NCBI GenBank assembly: GCA_036346405.1
Contig: CM070546.1
Coordinates: forward strand, 110,611,684 to 110,675,683
DNA length: 64,000 nucleotides
Origin: Phyllostachys edulis
Lineage: Eukaryota; Streptophyta; Magnoliopsida; Poales; Poaceae
Direction of reading: 5' to 3'
In this document: one piece after another, positions 1 through 12,060 of the stretch
Numbering within the stretch: the first letter of the stretch is position 1
Layout: the number at the start of each line of letters is the position of its first letter
The notes under the pieces: model-generated
What the model was told of the DNA's origin: nothing
Databases searched by the model: none
Seen by the model: the letters and a program-made list of their open reading frames with translations, nothing else
Position numbers and translations under genes: made by a program

Positions 1-2200
1 CCACTGGATTCGTGCCCCCTCTTGCGCCAGCGAATCAGTATGCTCCACCACCACAAAACCAAGCCAGCTCAATGCTAATTATTTGGTCCAGAACACCCCT
101 ATAAAGTGGTCTTGTGGTTGTACTGAAAAGTCCAGATCAACAGAACACAAAGTTAAATCCTTAGTTGTTGCTCAGGCAAGACTACCACATCCCAGTGTGC
201 GCATAGCACCCCCTTTACTGCACGATCACTTGCCCAAGCAAGAAAACATTTTGGGTTCACCTGGCCAAAGACCTCCCTGGTCTTGGCACACAAGATTTTA
301 ACAAAGTGGCCTCGCACCACAAACAACACAACTGCGGCATCCCACCCTAGTTGCTCATCAGTGGCACCAACCACAGATTCCATAGTTCCATTAGTCAAGT
401 TATTAAAGATGAAGCATGATTCTCAAGACCCACGGTTCTAAAGCAAGGCTAAGCATAAACATACGGTCCCATGTTGGCAATACCAAATAATACCAACTAA
501 AATATCCATTTTAAGGCGTCCAAGAGGACCATGTCAACATATCAAATACAATTATCCAAGGAGGCATATTGTCAAGTAGGAAGTTATCTACTGTCCAAAC
601 CATTTCTTATAAAAATAGCCATGCATGATTAAGTAAAGCAAAATACATTTAAAAAGCTAGGTTCAATATGATCAATGGTCTGCGACTTGCCTTCGTTGAG
701 CAATGGAGAGCCTTCAGTAGAAACTGCTGGGTCCAAGTACTCCTCCACAAACTCGGGATCTATACGTTCGCCAAAGAACCAAATAAGCAAACCAGCTCCA
801 AGCAAAGAACTTAAAACAAAACTAAAAGGAGCTTAAACAAACTCAGCCAAAACCAGAAAACAAGAGGCACAACACAGCCTCAGAGAGCTCCTTGGGGAGG
901 TCTTGGGCACAGAGAAAACTAGGCGAGAGCAAGGAAGTTAGAAATGAGCAAAAAAGTGACAAAGAGAGGCATGCCCAGGCTATTTATAGCTAGAGCTAGT
1001 GGAGAAACAATGAGGGGCTTGAGCAAACGTGTCAAAGATTGGTGGTAGACAGGACAAGGTTTGGACAGAGTATGCCCTCAAAAGAATAGAACAAAGTCCC
1101 TCAGATGTGACTACATTTAATGTGATACAATAGCCATTAAATGCGCACAGAGTTTTGAGGCGGAAGAATTGGGAAAAGTGAGCAAGGCTGACAAGTGGGG
1201 CCAGTCAAACTCAAGAGAACAGATCAGTCAAAGGGTTGGTCTCAGCCGCAAGGGAGGTCTTTGCAAAAGACCAGAGGTCCTGACCTCTAGGGGGAGGTCC
1301 TGACCCGCAAGGGAGGTCCTTGCATAAAGACCAGAGGTTGTGACCTCAAAGGGAGGTCCTAACCTCAAGGAGCTCTTGAGGACAAGAGGTCCTTAAGACA
1401 CGAGGAGGGGTCCTGAGGACAGGAGGTCCAAAAGACACAACAACGGGGAGGCCCTGAGGACAGGAGGTCCAAAAAAAAACAACAACGTGGAGGTCCTAAG
1501 GACAGGAGGTCCAAAAGACCAGCTCACAAGAGGTCCGATGATCAAGATCTCTCTCAAGGGAGGCCCTAACGGTTAAGATCCAAAGGCAAAGGGAGATCCT
1601 GATGGTCGGATCCACAAAGGGGAGGTCCTGACGGTCGGATCTCTCAAGGGGAGGTCCTGGCGGTCGGATCTCTCAAGGGGAGGTCCTAGCAGTCGGATCT
1701 CTCAAGGGGAGGTCCTGACGGTCGGATCTCTCAAGGGGAGGTCCTAAAGGACACGGGAATCACCCGAATTTGAATTTCAAGATTCAAGAACATTTGAAAC
1801 ACAAACCCGAGCTGGTCTAAGACCCAAGAGAGGAGGTCCTAGACCCACAAAGGAGGTCTGGGCAAGAGGAGGAACAGCACAAGGGAGGTCTTGGAAAGGG
1901 GAGGTCCAAGAGAAGACGCCAGGGGTGATCCAAAGAGAACGAGGAGGTCCAGATAAGGACGAACTAAGCCAAAAGGCACACAAGGCAAACACAGAAAAGA
2001 GAACTAAAACCAGAGAGCACCAGAGAACCCCAAAAGGACAAAGAACACAAACCAAAAGGACTTCGTTGAGGTTTGGTTAGTTCAAATTAAGCTCCCAAAT
2101 TTCCAAAATTCCAAGTTAAGCTTGAGCAAGCAAGTAAATCAAATGGTTCCGTTTAGCTTTGAAATCTAGCAAGAAAATCTAGGACAAACGGGACGTTACA
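1..2200 (+). mobile_element. Right part of a long LTR (LTR D)
   Basis: The segment ends in GGGACGTTACA at 2200, the same kind of 3' terminus (GGGATGTTACA) that closes the LTR at 63670. Its first 100 bases match the block around 55210 (CCCCCTCTTGCGCCA), and 640-710 matches the block around 61000 (CGACTTACCTTCGTTG). It is therefore the 3' part of an LTR of the same superfamily as the long LTRs at the right end of the window. It interrupts the antisense ORF of the gypsy element to its right; CTGAC at 2201-2205 would be one copy of the duplicated target, the other lying outside the window. No coding sequence was recognised. Small ORFs here are low-complexity. Confidence 0.75.
1592..1745 (+). repeat. 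29-bp tandem repeat inside LTR D
   Basis: The unit begins GGAGGTCCT and continues with a GACGGTCGG core and ATCTCTCAA. Copies start at 1621, 1650, 1679, 1708 and 1737, exactly 29 bases apart, with a degenerate copy before 1621. Looser copies of GAGGTCCT extend from about 1240 to 1960, so the array is a core of perfect repeats within a wider motif-rich zone. Confidence 0.9.
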
Positions 2201-2201
2201 C

Positions 2202-4710
2202 TGACAAGGAGATCAAGCTCTTAGATGATGAGAAGGGAGTAGTCCTGGTGATCAATAACCTGGTAGAGAGAGGTCTAACTGGACAAAAGATTGTCCATGA
2301 TTTCCTCAAGAACAAGATCTTTCTCCTCCAAAAGAGGAAAATACTATCCTGCAATTATGATGTTCCTGAAAATGGTAACAATCCATTTATCTTTTTTACT
2401 CAAACTGAATTTCATAGTTAAAGTAAAGTAATTTTTCGTTATACTGCAGCTCTTTTAAATGATGAGGTCCTTGCTAGGTCCTCGGTCCTGTTAAAGGATC
2501 AGGTTCTAGAAAAGGAACCAATTAATATAGAAGTACAGCCCCCAAGCTTGATTGGGCTTCCTTATCACTTAGGAAAGATCGCAGAGTGGTAAGCATTCAT
2601 AGAAATAACTAGACATAAGAAGTAAATTTGTCCATGTCTAATTTGTATATTTTTGGACAGACGACACCAAAAAAATGTCTCATCTCATATGTCGGTGCGA
2701 GCTCTTTTCCTCCTTTGGCAAAGAGTGCAAGGATTACTTTTATACCTCCTATCGCGCCAAAGAAAATGAAACCCACACCGGCTTCAGTTTTAGTTCCTCC
2801 AAGACCTCTTGCTTCAATTCTAACTCCTTTGAGACCTTCTACCCGTGAGGTATTGAAAACAAAAGTTAAGACTTCAGTTTCTTAATATGTCTCTAACCCC
2901 CGGCCAATGTCTTCTATATCAACTTTCTTGGCTGGGGTGGTCCAGGATGAAGGATCGTTAGAAGAGTCTGAAGAGGAGGTTCCTCTTTAGAGGGTTTCAA
3001 GGTTAAGGACCTCCATGCCCTTGGTTCCCTCCTCATCAGAGCAAACGAGAGAACCTTCTTTTATTGTGAATGAGGATTTTATGTCACTCTTTAGCGAAAG
3101 TAGTTTCGAGATTGAGTAAGTTCTTCGATAATAACTTTATAATTTTGACTTAAAATGACTAATCATCTCTTTTATTTCTAGCCTTTCTTTGCCATCGGAC
3201 CTGAAAAGAGGACAACTAACTACTCAGGAACAAACTTCGCCACCAATTGTACTGGCAACGGAGGAATCTTTGGCAGAAGAGATTCTGCAACTGGAAATAC
3301 CTCCTAGGACCACTGAGGAAGTGGTCTAGGATGTTATGACGACGACTACTGGAACATCCAAGGGGATGCCACAAGACATAGAGATCCAAACTGAAAGGAC
3401 CTCCCAAGAGGATCAAACGGAAGAGGTGGTCTATGAGACCATTGAAACTCAAGATGAAATGATCATATCTTGGTAAACTTTTTTCTTGGTAATTTTACTT
3501 TGAATATACCAGTATAGACCTGACTCATAGAATGTCTTAGGAGTCACAAGATATCGGGTATGATCCAACCAGAGGAGTTTTTTGTTTGGTTCAACTGGAT
3601 CAATCCGAGAATGAAGTTCCTCTTGAAAGTTCTCCTTCTAGAACCGAAAAGAATGACCTCCAAGACCTCATGACATCTGTCAAAAGGTGCTGAAAAGTCA
3701 ATATTGACATGATTGGGGAGATCAAAGATTTTGCAGAGGACAAAGAGAAGTAAGTATATAAAATTATTATTCAATCGTAAGATTCTAATTGAATAATAAA
3801 CTTATGCCTTTGCTTACATTATAGGGAGTGTTTACTAGCAAAAGCCGGACAAGAAAATGTTGAGTATGTACTTCACGTTCTCAGATTAAAATTGTTTGAG
3901 GCGGAGAAAAGATCCGAGAGGAGTGCGATGGCCATAGCAGAGAAAATCGAAGAGATCCGCCTCTTGACTCAGAAGAATGAAAAATTACAGGAGATCTTGG
4001 GCAGGCAATTTGAAGAAGGCCACAACCTCTTTGAACAGAACAAGGTTCTCATTAAGAAGAAGAAAGGTAAAGAACATCTCTTTGTTTCTTTCAGAGCATT
4101 TGACCTTGTCATTATTTACAATGTGTGAATTCTATTCTCTTTTTTGTTCTTTCTTAGAGCTAGAAAAGGCAAAAAAAAAAGGATCTTTAGAAGACCTCTT
4201 CTAACAATGATCTTCATATTCAAGACTTGAAGGAAATGGAAACACGGAATCGCATTATCGTGCAAGAACTTGAAAAGAAGGTGGATACCTTGATGAAGGC
4301 TGGCAAGGAAATTACCACAGTTACGAGAAATAGCTTTTCTCGAATCTCAGCTTCTCTACGAGAAATCGCAGAGCATCTGAAGGCTCCGGGAACTCCTCTC
4401 GCAACCAAAATAACCTTGAACGACCTTAGGAATGATATTTATACTCAAATTATATACATTCAAAAACACATACCTGCTATAAAGACTACTATATATCAAT
4501 ATTTAACAAGAGCAATGAGTCAGGCTTTAAACCAAGTGTTGTTAAAGATTGATCTTCTTTACAGAGACTGTTGATCTCTAGAAGTTTGTTCATGCGCCTA
4601 AGTACAAAACAAAAGAAGCAGGTATGGCAGCTTAGGCCAAGATCACACCAGTGGTGGTGGAGATCATCAAAAATATTGAAGCTAGTGCTCCTAGCTCAAG
4701 CATTCAATAA
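2202..4710 (+). pseudogene. Antisense additional ORF of a Tat-type gypsy element
   Basis: Exon-like open stretches are separated by GT...AG introns. The first runs from 2202 to about 2375, the next begins near 2446 after a CTGCAG acceptor and ends near 2589, and a later intron lies at about 4065-4157. The first exon encodes a helical segment ending near KRKILSCNYDVPEN; 3892-4070 and 4227-4574 encode long charged coiled coils. The stretch lies downstream of, and antisense to, the gypsy gag-pol at 5405-9540. Tat-lineage elements (RIRE2, Grande) are known to carry an extra ORF in this position and orientation. The N-terminal part is cut off by LTR D at 2200. In-frame stops around 2885 and 2990 suggest decay. 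Function is unknown. Confidence 0.6.
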
Positions 4711-5404
4711 TAATAATGTAATGACACATTTTTAGTGTATGAAATGACAAAAGGATTTGGTGTATGATAATTGTAATTATTTGTCAGAAGTTGACTAACT
4801 TGCTTTTGCAAATTAAATTATATTTGCAAGTTGAATTCCATATATTTTATTATGTGTAGCCTCCCGCCTAGAACACCGTGTCCAACAATAGAAGTGTTTT
4901 GGGTGAACAAATGCTTTAGGACCAGGTATCTGTTACAAAATTAATTATCTGGACCAGTGTGTATTCAAAAAGATGAAGTCAAACTGTTGGGTTCTTATGC
5001 AACGAGAATTGGCTTATAGAAGAGGTCCCAAACAGTTGTTATTTCCCAAATATATACCGATGGTCATTTGATAAGTAAAGACACTATGACCCATTAGCGA
5101 AATTGATCAACCGTAGGCACTTAAGTAAACGACAGAAAAGATGGTGATCATGTATGCGAAATGATACGAAAAAATTTATGCCGAAAAAATTAATATGATA
5201 CTGACAGTAAAACGACAATTGAATTTATATAATATGGAAAAAAGATACTTATACATAGAATTTTAGAAGATGTTCAATGTTCCATGTGTTAGATAAAACA
5301 CGACTATCTTCCATGGCTAATCTAACTGATCCGGGCCTAGTGACAGAGACTACAGTATATGAACCCTTCAATCTAGAGGACAACTTGTTCAAGTTGGCTT
5401 GGTT
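4711..5404. other. Spacer between antisense ORF and gypsy integrase
   Basis: AT-rich non-coding sequence between the 3' ends of two convergent reading frames of the same gypsy element. It presumably holds the transcript ends of both, but no terminator-like signal was identified. Confidence 0.5.
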
Positions 5405-6545
5405 CTAGATTCGTCTCAGGACCAGGTCATCCACATGAAGTGTTCTTAGATGAACCCTTCTATTATAGTAGTGTCTCAGCCTTTGCAGATAGGCAGCCGA
5501 TTTTAATAATGCTCGATCACATCTTTCTTCCAGCATATTGACGTCGTCTTCACGCAAATCTCTCTGATTTATTTGATCTAGGAGGTCTATATGTGTTGAA
5601 CCTAGCTGGATCTCGCTAGGTAGTACTACTTCTGCACCGTAGACTAGTGCGAATGGTGTTTCACCAGTTGCTCTACTGGTAGTAGTACGTAATGCCCATA
5701 TGACAGAGAAGAGCTCTTCCATCCAATTCTTCGAGCATGCCTTAAGGCGATTGAAAACTCTCTATTTTATACCTTGCATAATCTGACTATTGACCCTTTC
5801 TACTGCTCCTTTACTCTATGGATGTGCCACGGAAGCAAAGTAGATTTTAGTGCCAAATTCATCGCAATAATCTTGAAACACGTCAATAATAAACTGGCTC
5901 CCGTTATCTATGATAAGACAACTGGGTACTCCAAATCTTGTAACAATGCTTCGCACAAGGAACTTCTTTTCTACCGCAGCCGTTATACGAACGACTGGCT
6001 CAGCTTCTATCCACTTAGTGAATGTATCAATGGCCACAAATAAGAATTTATACCCATTGGTTGCTTGCAGTAGTGGTCATACTATATCAATGCTCCAAGT
6101 CGAAAAAGGCCATGACAAGAGAATGATCTGTAATTGATAAGATGGCTGGTGCACTTGCTTGGCATGGAACCGACACTGCTCACAGATCTTAACAAGGTGC
6201 ATGGCATCTTGTAGAGTGATGGGCCAATAATATCCTTGTCGAAAAGCTTTGCCAACCAAGGTTCTATAGGATGCATGTGTACCACACAAGCCCTCATGGA
6301 TTTCTTTTAGTAATTTTATCCCAGAGTCTTGGGATATGCAACGCATAAGAACACCATATGCTCCCTTTCTATACAATGATCCTTCGACCAGCTTGTACAT
6401 GTGTGCTCTTTGAATTAACCTATTATTCTGTTGAGGATCATCGGGCAATGTCTCTGATGTGAGATAAGTGGTCAATAGTTTTATCCACTCCGTATCTTGC
6501 TCGATGACTCCGACCTCTGAGGTGGTCGAACCTATTTCTGAATGG
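5405..6545 (-). pseudogene. Ty3/gypsy integrase remnant
   Basis: Reading from 6530 downward, three broken segments encode an integrase. The first (6475-6077) has the H2C2 zinc-binding module (HEGLCGTH ... CEQC) and ends in WSIDIV, which carries the first catalytic Asp. The second (6037-5816) has the core with the second catalytic Asp in DNGSQF. The third (5722-5405) has the C-terminal part (TTSRATGETPFALVYGAE and YYNRRV). Stops and frameshifts separate them. The region holding the catalytic Glu, between 5815 and 5723, is not in an open frame. The order and motifs match plant gypsy polyproteins. It cannot be active as it stands. Confidence 0.85.
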
Positions 6546-7451
6546 CTAGCCTGTGCTCAATCATCTCCCTTGGGACTCTGGACATATCAGATGGCTTTCA
6601 CACAAAGACATCGAGTTAGCTCGGAGGAAGGTGAGGAGCTCGTCTTCCTATTTCTCACTTAATCCTGCGCCAATTCGGATTGTCTTGGATTGGTCTTTGG
6701 GGCTAAGTGGTACTATCTTTACTTTCTCATTAGGCTGAGAAGTAGCCTTGACTTTCGTGGCCTTCCCTATTTTATCTTCTAAAGTAAGATCTTTCAGAGA
6801 TAATTGATCGACAAGTTCTAGCGACTTACGATCACATGAAAGTGTGATGGCCTGGTCACCTTGCACCACAATTACACCCTTTGGCCTAGGGATCTTGATC
6901 TTCTGGTAGGCGTGGTGTGTAGCTGCCATGAACTTTGTTAGAGATGGTCTTCCCAAAATTGCATTATAGGCAGACTCAAAATCAACCACTTTAAAAGTGA
7001 TCAATTTAGTTCAAAAATTAGTAGTCGTACTGAAGGTTACTGGTAACACTACTTGCCCTATTAGTGTAACAGACATACCTGGCACTATCCCATAAAAGGG
7101 ACTCATCATTGGTTTAATCTTAAAATGAGGAATTTGCATCTCATCTAAGGTATTAATAAATAACAGGTCTAATGAACTACCACTATCTATCAATATTCTT
7201 CCTACTCTACAATTACTTATGGTAGGAGAAACTACTAAAGGTAATTTACGAGAAGTAGACATGCCTTTAGGGACGTCCTCCTTAGTGAAGGTCGGGACGG
7301 TCTCTGACCACTTGGGGTATTCTGGACGACTAGGTGGGATCTCAATGTTGTTGATGTCCCTCCATGTCGTCTTGTACTGCCGCTTGGAGGTGTTGGTGGC
7401 CGAACCCCTGTAAATGACATTGACGTGGTGATCCATCCTTTGAAACAGCAT
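6546..7451 (-). pseudogene. Ty3/gypsy protease region, joined to a stub of the RT leader
   Basis: The segment 7451-7011 contains the retropepsin-like active site DSGSSLDLLF. After one stop, 7004-6648 continues with the flap and the conserved ILGRPSL motif, then a linker ending GAGLSEK. A TGG-to-TAG type change and a frameshift follow. The last recognisable residues (KPSDMSRVPREMIEHRLAI, 6605-6545) are the leader that normally precedes the reverse transcriptase. Next to it, without any reverse transcriptase or RNase H, comes the pre-integrase sequence. The element is therefore internally deleted at about 6540 and non-autonomous. Confidence 0.8.
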
Positions 7452-9540
7452 TTCCGTGTCCTTGTCATTGTTTTAGACCACTGGAGGTCCGCCGTCTTCT
7501 GGTGGGACAGGCATTGAACCTTTTTCATCGTAGTATTCCCCCATCTGCTTCTACCAAGTACGGCAGTTGCAGAGGTCATGACCAGGGACTTCATGCAATG
7601 GGCACCAGCGCTCATTGCTCCTAGACGTATTCGCATATTGTGGGGCAGTATGATTGTTTAAACAATTTCCTTGCCTCTTTTTGATCCAAGGACCTTTGTT
7701 TTTGTCATAGGGTGGTCGCTGGTCAACTGTTGCGACCTCTCTGGTGGACTGCTTGGATCTCTCCTTCTCCTTCTTCTTGGGTTTTCCTTTGCCGCTCGTA
7801 GAGCCTTCGGACCTCTTGGACTTCTTTTCTTTGACATCCTTGAGGCCTGGCTAAGGAGGGGTTGTCCCTTTGTCCACCATTCGGTTCCACTCTACTGCCT
7901 CATTGGCATTAGAGTATCAATCGGCTATGTCGAAAAGTTCTGACATAGACTTAGGCGGGTTGATATTGAGGTCCTCGGTAAACCTTCGATATCTCACTGC
8001 CTGTTTAAAAGCTCGAATCACAGAATCATCAGAAATATTTGGGATAGTATTACGGACTTCTATGAAACACTTTATAAACTGTCGTAAATTTTCGTCGGGG
8101 GTTTTGCAAAGTCGATGCAAATCATCTTCCTTCCCCGGTTTTGCATAACAACTTTTGAAGTTATTTTGTAATGTATTACAAAGCATCTCCTAATTATGTA
8201 TGGATCCCTCGGGCTGGTTGAACAACCAGGTCCTGGTGGAACCCTTTAGAACCGTAGGCAAATAATTAGCCATTACCTTATCATCGCCTCCAACAGCCTG
8301 AATGGCGGTAGTATAGACTTGGAGAAACTTTGACGGGTTTTGTGTTCCGTCAAAATTTTCTATATTTCTTGGCTTGAACTTCTCCGGCCAGATAACATCT
8401 CTTAGTCTTGGAGAAAAAGCCTTGCAACCTGCATATGGTCCAACACTTTGCCGTACATTATGACAATTATTTCGTCCAGCAAGAGATCTGGGACGTCTAT
8501 CATACCCCAAAAATGGTTATCATGCTCACCTTGGCCTTGAACGTAACGGCCAGAAGCACCATAATTTTGGCTTTGCCTTTGGCGTCCAATCGAGGACCCT
8601 TCCAGGTGTGAGTCCATTTGGAAAAGCACAGTGGGCGATCGGGTGGAAATATTCTTGTCGCATCCTATAGCTCTTGTGCAATAGCACGCATTACTTGCAC
8701 TCCTTGCTCCAGAGTTAATCATTCCGGAGAATGTACGATGGCGCTTGCTAGGTAGCGAATGCGCCCTACAAGGGAATCCTCCTGCATAGGGGTCGGTAAG
8801 GCATTTGGATCTCTTACCATCGTTGCCCGCGGCGGTGGCGTATGCATTGCCTGTGGCGGCGCCCTCGCTGAGGAGCCAGGGGGTGTCTCGGTAGTAGTGG
8901 TCGCGAACCTGCGAGATATACGCTTGTGTGGTTGCACGTATCTCGGCTTGTCAGGCCTCTTCCTCTCGTTGGAGGTGTTCCCGCTCTTCCCCATTCTTGG
9001 CATTGCCCTGATGCTTTGGGATTATCGTCGGGATTTGGTTGATTGCCACCGACCGCGGCGACCTGACAACCATCGGAACAGGCGGAAGGGGTGAACATGC
9101 CATCGTCCTCTAAGGAAGAAGACGAATTGTATTGTAGGGTGAAGAGAAGATTTTTTCCAAATGTTCTCTCCAGACCTTCAATGTGGAGGCCGCCAGCAAG
9201 ATCATCATAGTACATTGGGCTCCAAGAACCTTCCAAATCTCCTACTTTAAGGGAGACAGGCTCAGGATAGTACTCGTCCACAGCGGCACTTGTGGACGAA
9301 TGCACGGTCGGTGTAGAGCAAGCGGATGCGGATTCAGTGGGCGACGGTGCCTCAACAATGGCCTCGGAGGAACCATGGGCATTGTCGGACACGAGGACGA
9401 AGTTTTCCTCCATGTTATCATCGTAGTCGGAAATATCGAGGATGCTTTCTTCTCTCCACGCAAGCAAGTTTTGATTCATGAGCAAAGCACGGGATACATT
9501 ACCAGAACTGAGTCGGTGAAAATGATGACAGCGATCCACA
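7452..9540 (-). pseudogene. Ty3/gypsy gag remnant
   Basis: The frame opens at 9539 just inside the primer-binding site (MDRCHHFHRLSSG). An acidic, Ser/Pro-rich N-terminal part runs to about 8814. The gag homology region lies at 8440-8190 (WPEKFKPRNIENFDGTQNP ... TRTWLFNQPEGSI) and 8186-7917 (LHRLCKTPDENLRQFIKCF ... AFKQAVRYR). A basic stretch and a degraded zinc-knuckle-like region (LHEVPGHDLCNC, about 7610-7560) follow. Frameshifts separate the parts. The order matches the retrotransposon gag family of RIRE2-like elements. Confidence 0.75.
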
Positions 9541-9554
9541 TAGATGGCGCCAAC
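9536..9554 (-). promoter_or_regulatory. Primer-binding site of the gypsy element
   Basis: On the minus strand the LTR ends in GACGTCGACA and is followed by GTTGGCGCCATC, a TGGCGCC-type tRNA primer site typical of plant gypsy elements. The gag frame opens a few bases later. Confidence 0.65.
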
Positions 9555-10146
9555 TGTCGACGTCTAGGACTCTCGTCACAGAACGGACAAACAAGAATAT
9601 AAAGAAAAAAATGGAGATTCCTATTTATTCGCCAAAGGACTCGAAACGGTGATGTATATTGCAAAGAGTATGCTCTGATTACAGGAAAAATGACTGTGAA
9701 TACACGTGGATTAGGGCTTGGATCCGACTCTATCTTACAATAGCACATAGGCCGGGCTTTTATAGTTCTACAAGCGTCGACAGTTGATTGCAGTAGCACC
9801 TCTTCACATCAATGGTCGCGTCCCTTCATGGCGACCGCTGTGTCTCTAGATGTAACAGCCGATATCTTCTCCACATGGGTTGTAATTAACCACACGTGGA
9901 TAACCGCCTTTGGGGACATCCTCTGTTGGGGAGAGGTCATGGGATGGTCCAAAGAGATATTTCTAGGAAAGAGGTCCTGGAGTGGTACAAAAAGACCTCT
10001 AGGGGAGAGGTCCTAAAATGGTATGAAGGGAAGGTTCTTGGGCCCATCTTTTGACTACGTAATTAATCCTAGCCCAGCAAGCTAATTTGGGCCCAATAGA
10101 GGATACAAATTACTTTCAAATAAAGGTATATCTAGATAATTCAACA
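9555..10146 (-). mobile_element. 5' LTR of the Tat-type gypsy element
   Basis: The 592-bp segment reads TGTTGAATTATC at its start (10146) and ends in CA at 9555 next to the primer-binding site. A TATA box (TATAAAAG on the minus strand) lies at 9764-9757, placing transcription start near 9730. The U3 part (9930-10025) carries several GAGGTCCT/GAGGTCAT motifs. The matching 3' LTR is not in the window; it would lie left of position 1, beyond LTR D. Confidence 0.75.
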
Positions 10147-11018
10147 ATCTTCGTCACGGTTGTAATTGTATAAAAATATTTGACGATTGTGCATGTAATA
10201 CCAAGTTCAATATTTTTAATGTAAGAAATTATTTTGTCCAATACTTAATAACGCTAGATCGGTGTTACCTACAAACTTGATTGAAGAAGTAATATGATAG
10301 GAACAAATAGTCCTGGCAAAATCCTATTTGGCGGAAATAAGAAGCTAAAACAACTGGAATCATTAGATAAAAATGGAACAAATCTGCAAAGCCATAGTAC
10401 AAAAATTAGTATGTGTTTGCAACCTGTGAGATCAGGATTTCTGATCTTACTATCTACATGCAACCTATTGTATTATGTACTAGCACTACAACATGGAAGA
10501 GGAAGATATATACACTTATTAAAACTTAGAAGTAGTCTAATTTCTTACTGGTACATGGGATGAGATTTACCAAGTCAGTCTCTCTCTATTGTAAAAAAAA
10601 AGGACAGTAGGATTTAATGTGAACAAATGTATAGACACGATATAGTATATGCTTATACTTGGAGGGGTTCAAATACACGCCACAAAAAAATTTGCATAGA
10701 AAATCAGATGTGGTAAATAAAGTTTTTGCGGGATGGGGAGCCATGGTTCCCTTGGTCTCCCCCTATCTCTTGCCACTGTTTAGAAAGACTATAGAATGAT
10801 TTGTCATATTTTTACCAATGATTATGAGCTGACCACCGGTTGGACCGTGCCCGGTTTTCTCCGGTTTCAGCTTAGAACCGTCGTTTAACCGGTTCAAAAG
10901 CGGTCAGCTTGCATGCCTGAGCTACTAGCGAAACCGAACCAGACTGAACCAAGCTCCGGTTCGGTTTTCTTTGGTTAAACCGTGGCCCGGTCTGGTCTGG
11001 TTTTCTATACTATGGGTA
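10147..11018. other. Intergenic; CCGGTT-rich stretch
   Basis: No credible gene. The short ORF at 10294-10563 has no recognisable domain. From about 10837 to 10995 the sequence is unusually rich in CCGGTT, AACCGG and CGGTTTT in both orientations, resembling subterminal repeats of a DNA transposon. Confidence 0.4.
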
Positions 11019-11740
11019 ATGGAGACCAATGTACCTTCAAATGAGACAGAAGAAGATGTTGCCATGTCAGACGAGGATGATTTTTTCAGGGAGATTGGAA
11101 GTGATACAGATAACCAGCAAGTTACAGGGAACAGTTGGTACTTGAAGAGCCAAAGAAGGGAATGATGTTCGACAGCGAGGAAGATGCTCTTGTTTTCTAT
11201 AAAAGATAGGCTAAAAAGAAGGGATTTGGTACTTGGTATATTAAGAAGAAGCTCTAGAACTGGTAAAGATGACAAGGTACAGTACTTCACGTTTGCTTGT
11301 AGCAGACAAGGCAAGGCTCAATACACCTCAAAATGTACATTCGATCCTAATCCCTAAAAAAGGATGCAATGCCCAGCTAAAATAAATCTCTCTCTTCATG
11401 GTTGAGAAGTTCTTAATATCTTCTGTTACACTTGCCACAATCATGATTTAAGTCCAAGCAGAGCTAGATTTCTCAGATGTCGCAAGAAACTTGATTTGCA
11501 TGCTAAAAGAAGGCTAGAATTGAATGATCAAATAGGTACTCACATAAACAAGAACTTCAGTTCTCTCGTTGCGCAAGCAGGAGGCTATGAAATCTTCAAT
11601 TTGGTGAAAAGGAGTGTAAGAACTACTTGCAAGAGGCAAGAAGGCTGAAGCTTGGAACTGGAGATGCACGTGCAGTTTATCAATATTTCCTCCACATGCA
11701 GTCTGAAGATCACTCCTACATGTTTCTTTTACTTTAGTTG
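11019..11740 (+). pseudogene. FAR1/FHY3-related N-terminal fragment
   Basis: After an acidic leader (METNVPSNETEEDVAMSDED), the sequence encodes a FAR1-type zinc-binding domain: EEPKKGMMFDSEEDALVFYK near 11142-11205, then CTFDP and MQCPAKI, then CHNHDLSPSRARFLRC near 11430-11480. The typical follow-on KRRLELNDQIG and a degraded continuation (RLKLGTGDARAVYQYFL) lead to a stop near 11736. At least two internal stops and two frameshifts are present, and the MULE-like core and SWIM domain of full FAR1 proteins are missing. FAR1 proteins are transcription factors derived from Mutator-like transposases. This copy is a truncated pseudogene, possibly carried by a transposon. Confidence 0.75.
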
Positions 11741-11811
11741 AAGAATTAATTAGACACTCTAGCTTATAGCTTTTGATGAAAGCATGTCTTCAGTTTGTCT
11801 CGATTTTGCGA

Positions 11812-12060
11812 TTAGGGGCAGGCATCCGGCTTTTTCCAGTAAAATCGGTTTGGTTTATTCAGTAAAAGTATTTCGATTTTTGAAAGGCGGCCACCGAATT
11901 AACCAGGCACTAAAATTAGAAACCAAACCTAATAGACCGAAGTAAATCGGTTCGGTATTTCGGTTAATTCGGTTTACCGAAATAAATTAGAAACCGAACC
12001 TAATAGACCGAAGTAAATCGGTTCTGTATTTCGGTTAATTCGGTTTACCGAAATAAATTG
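11812..12060 (+). repeat. CGGTTTACCG-rich repeat with a 71-bp tandem duplication
   Basis: The stretch starts with AGGGGCAGGCATCCGG, similar to ends of plant hAT-like elements, and becomes rich in CGGTTT and AAACCG. A 71-bp unit is repeated twice: TAATAGACCG occurs at 11930 and again at 12001, with only a few differences between copies. Confidence 0.7.

Noticed and set aside
1240..1760. Possible CRISPR-like array
   Set aside because: The units are adjacent 29-bp tandem copies without unique spacers, inside a plant LTR.
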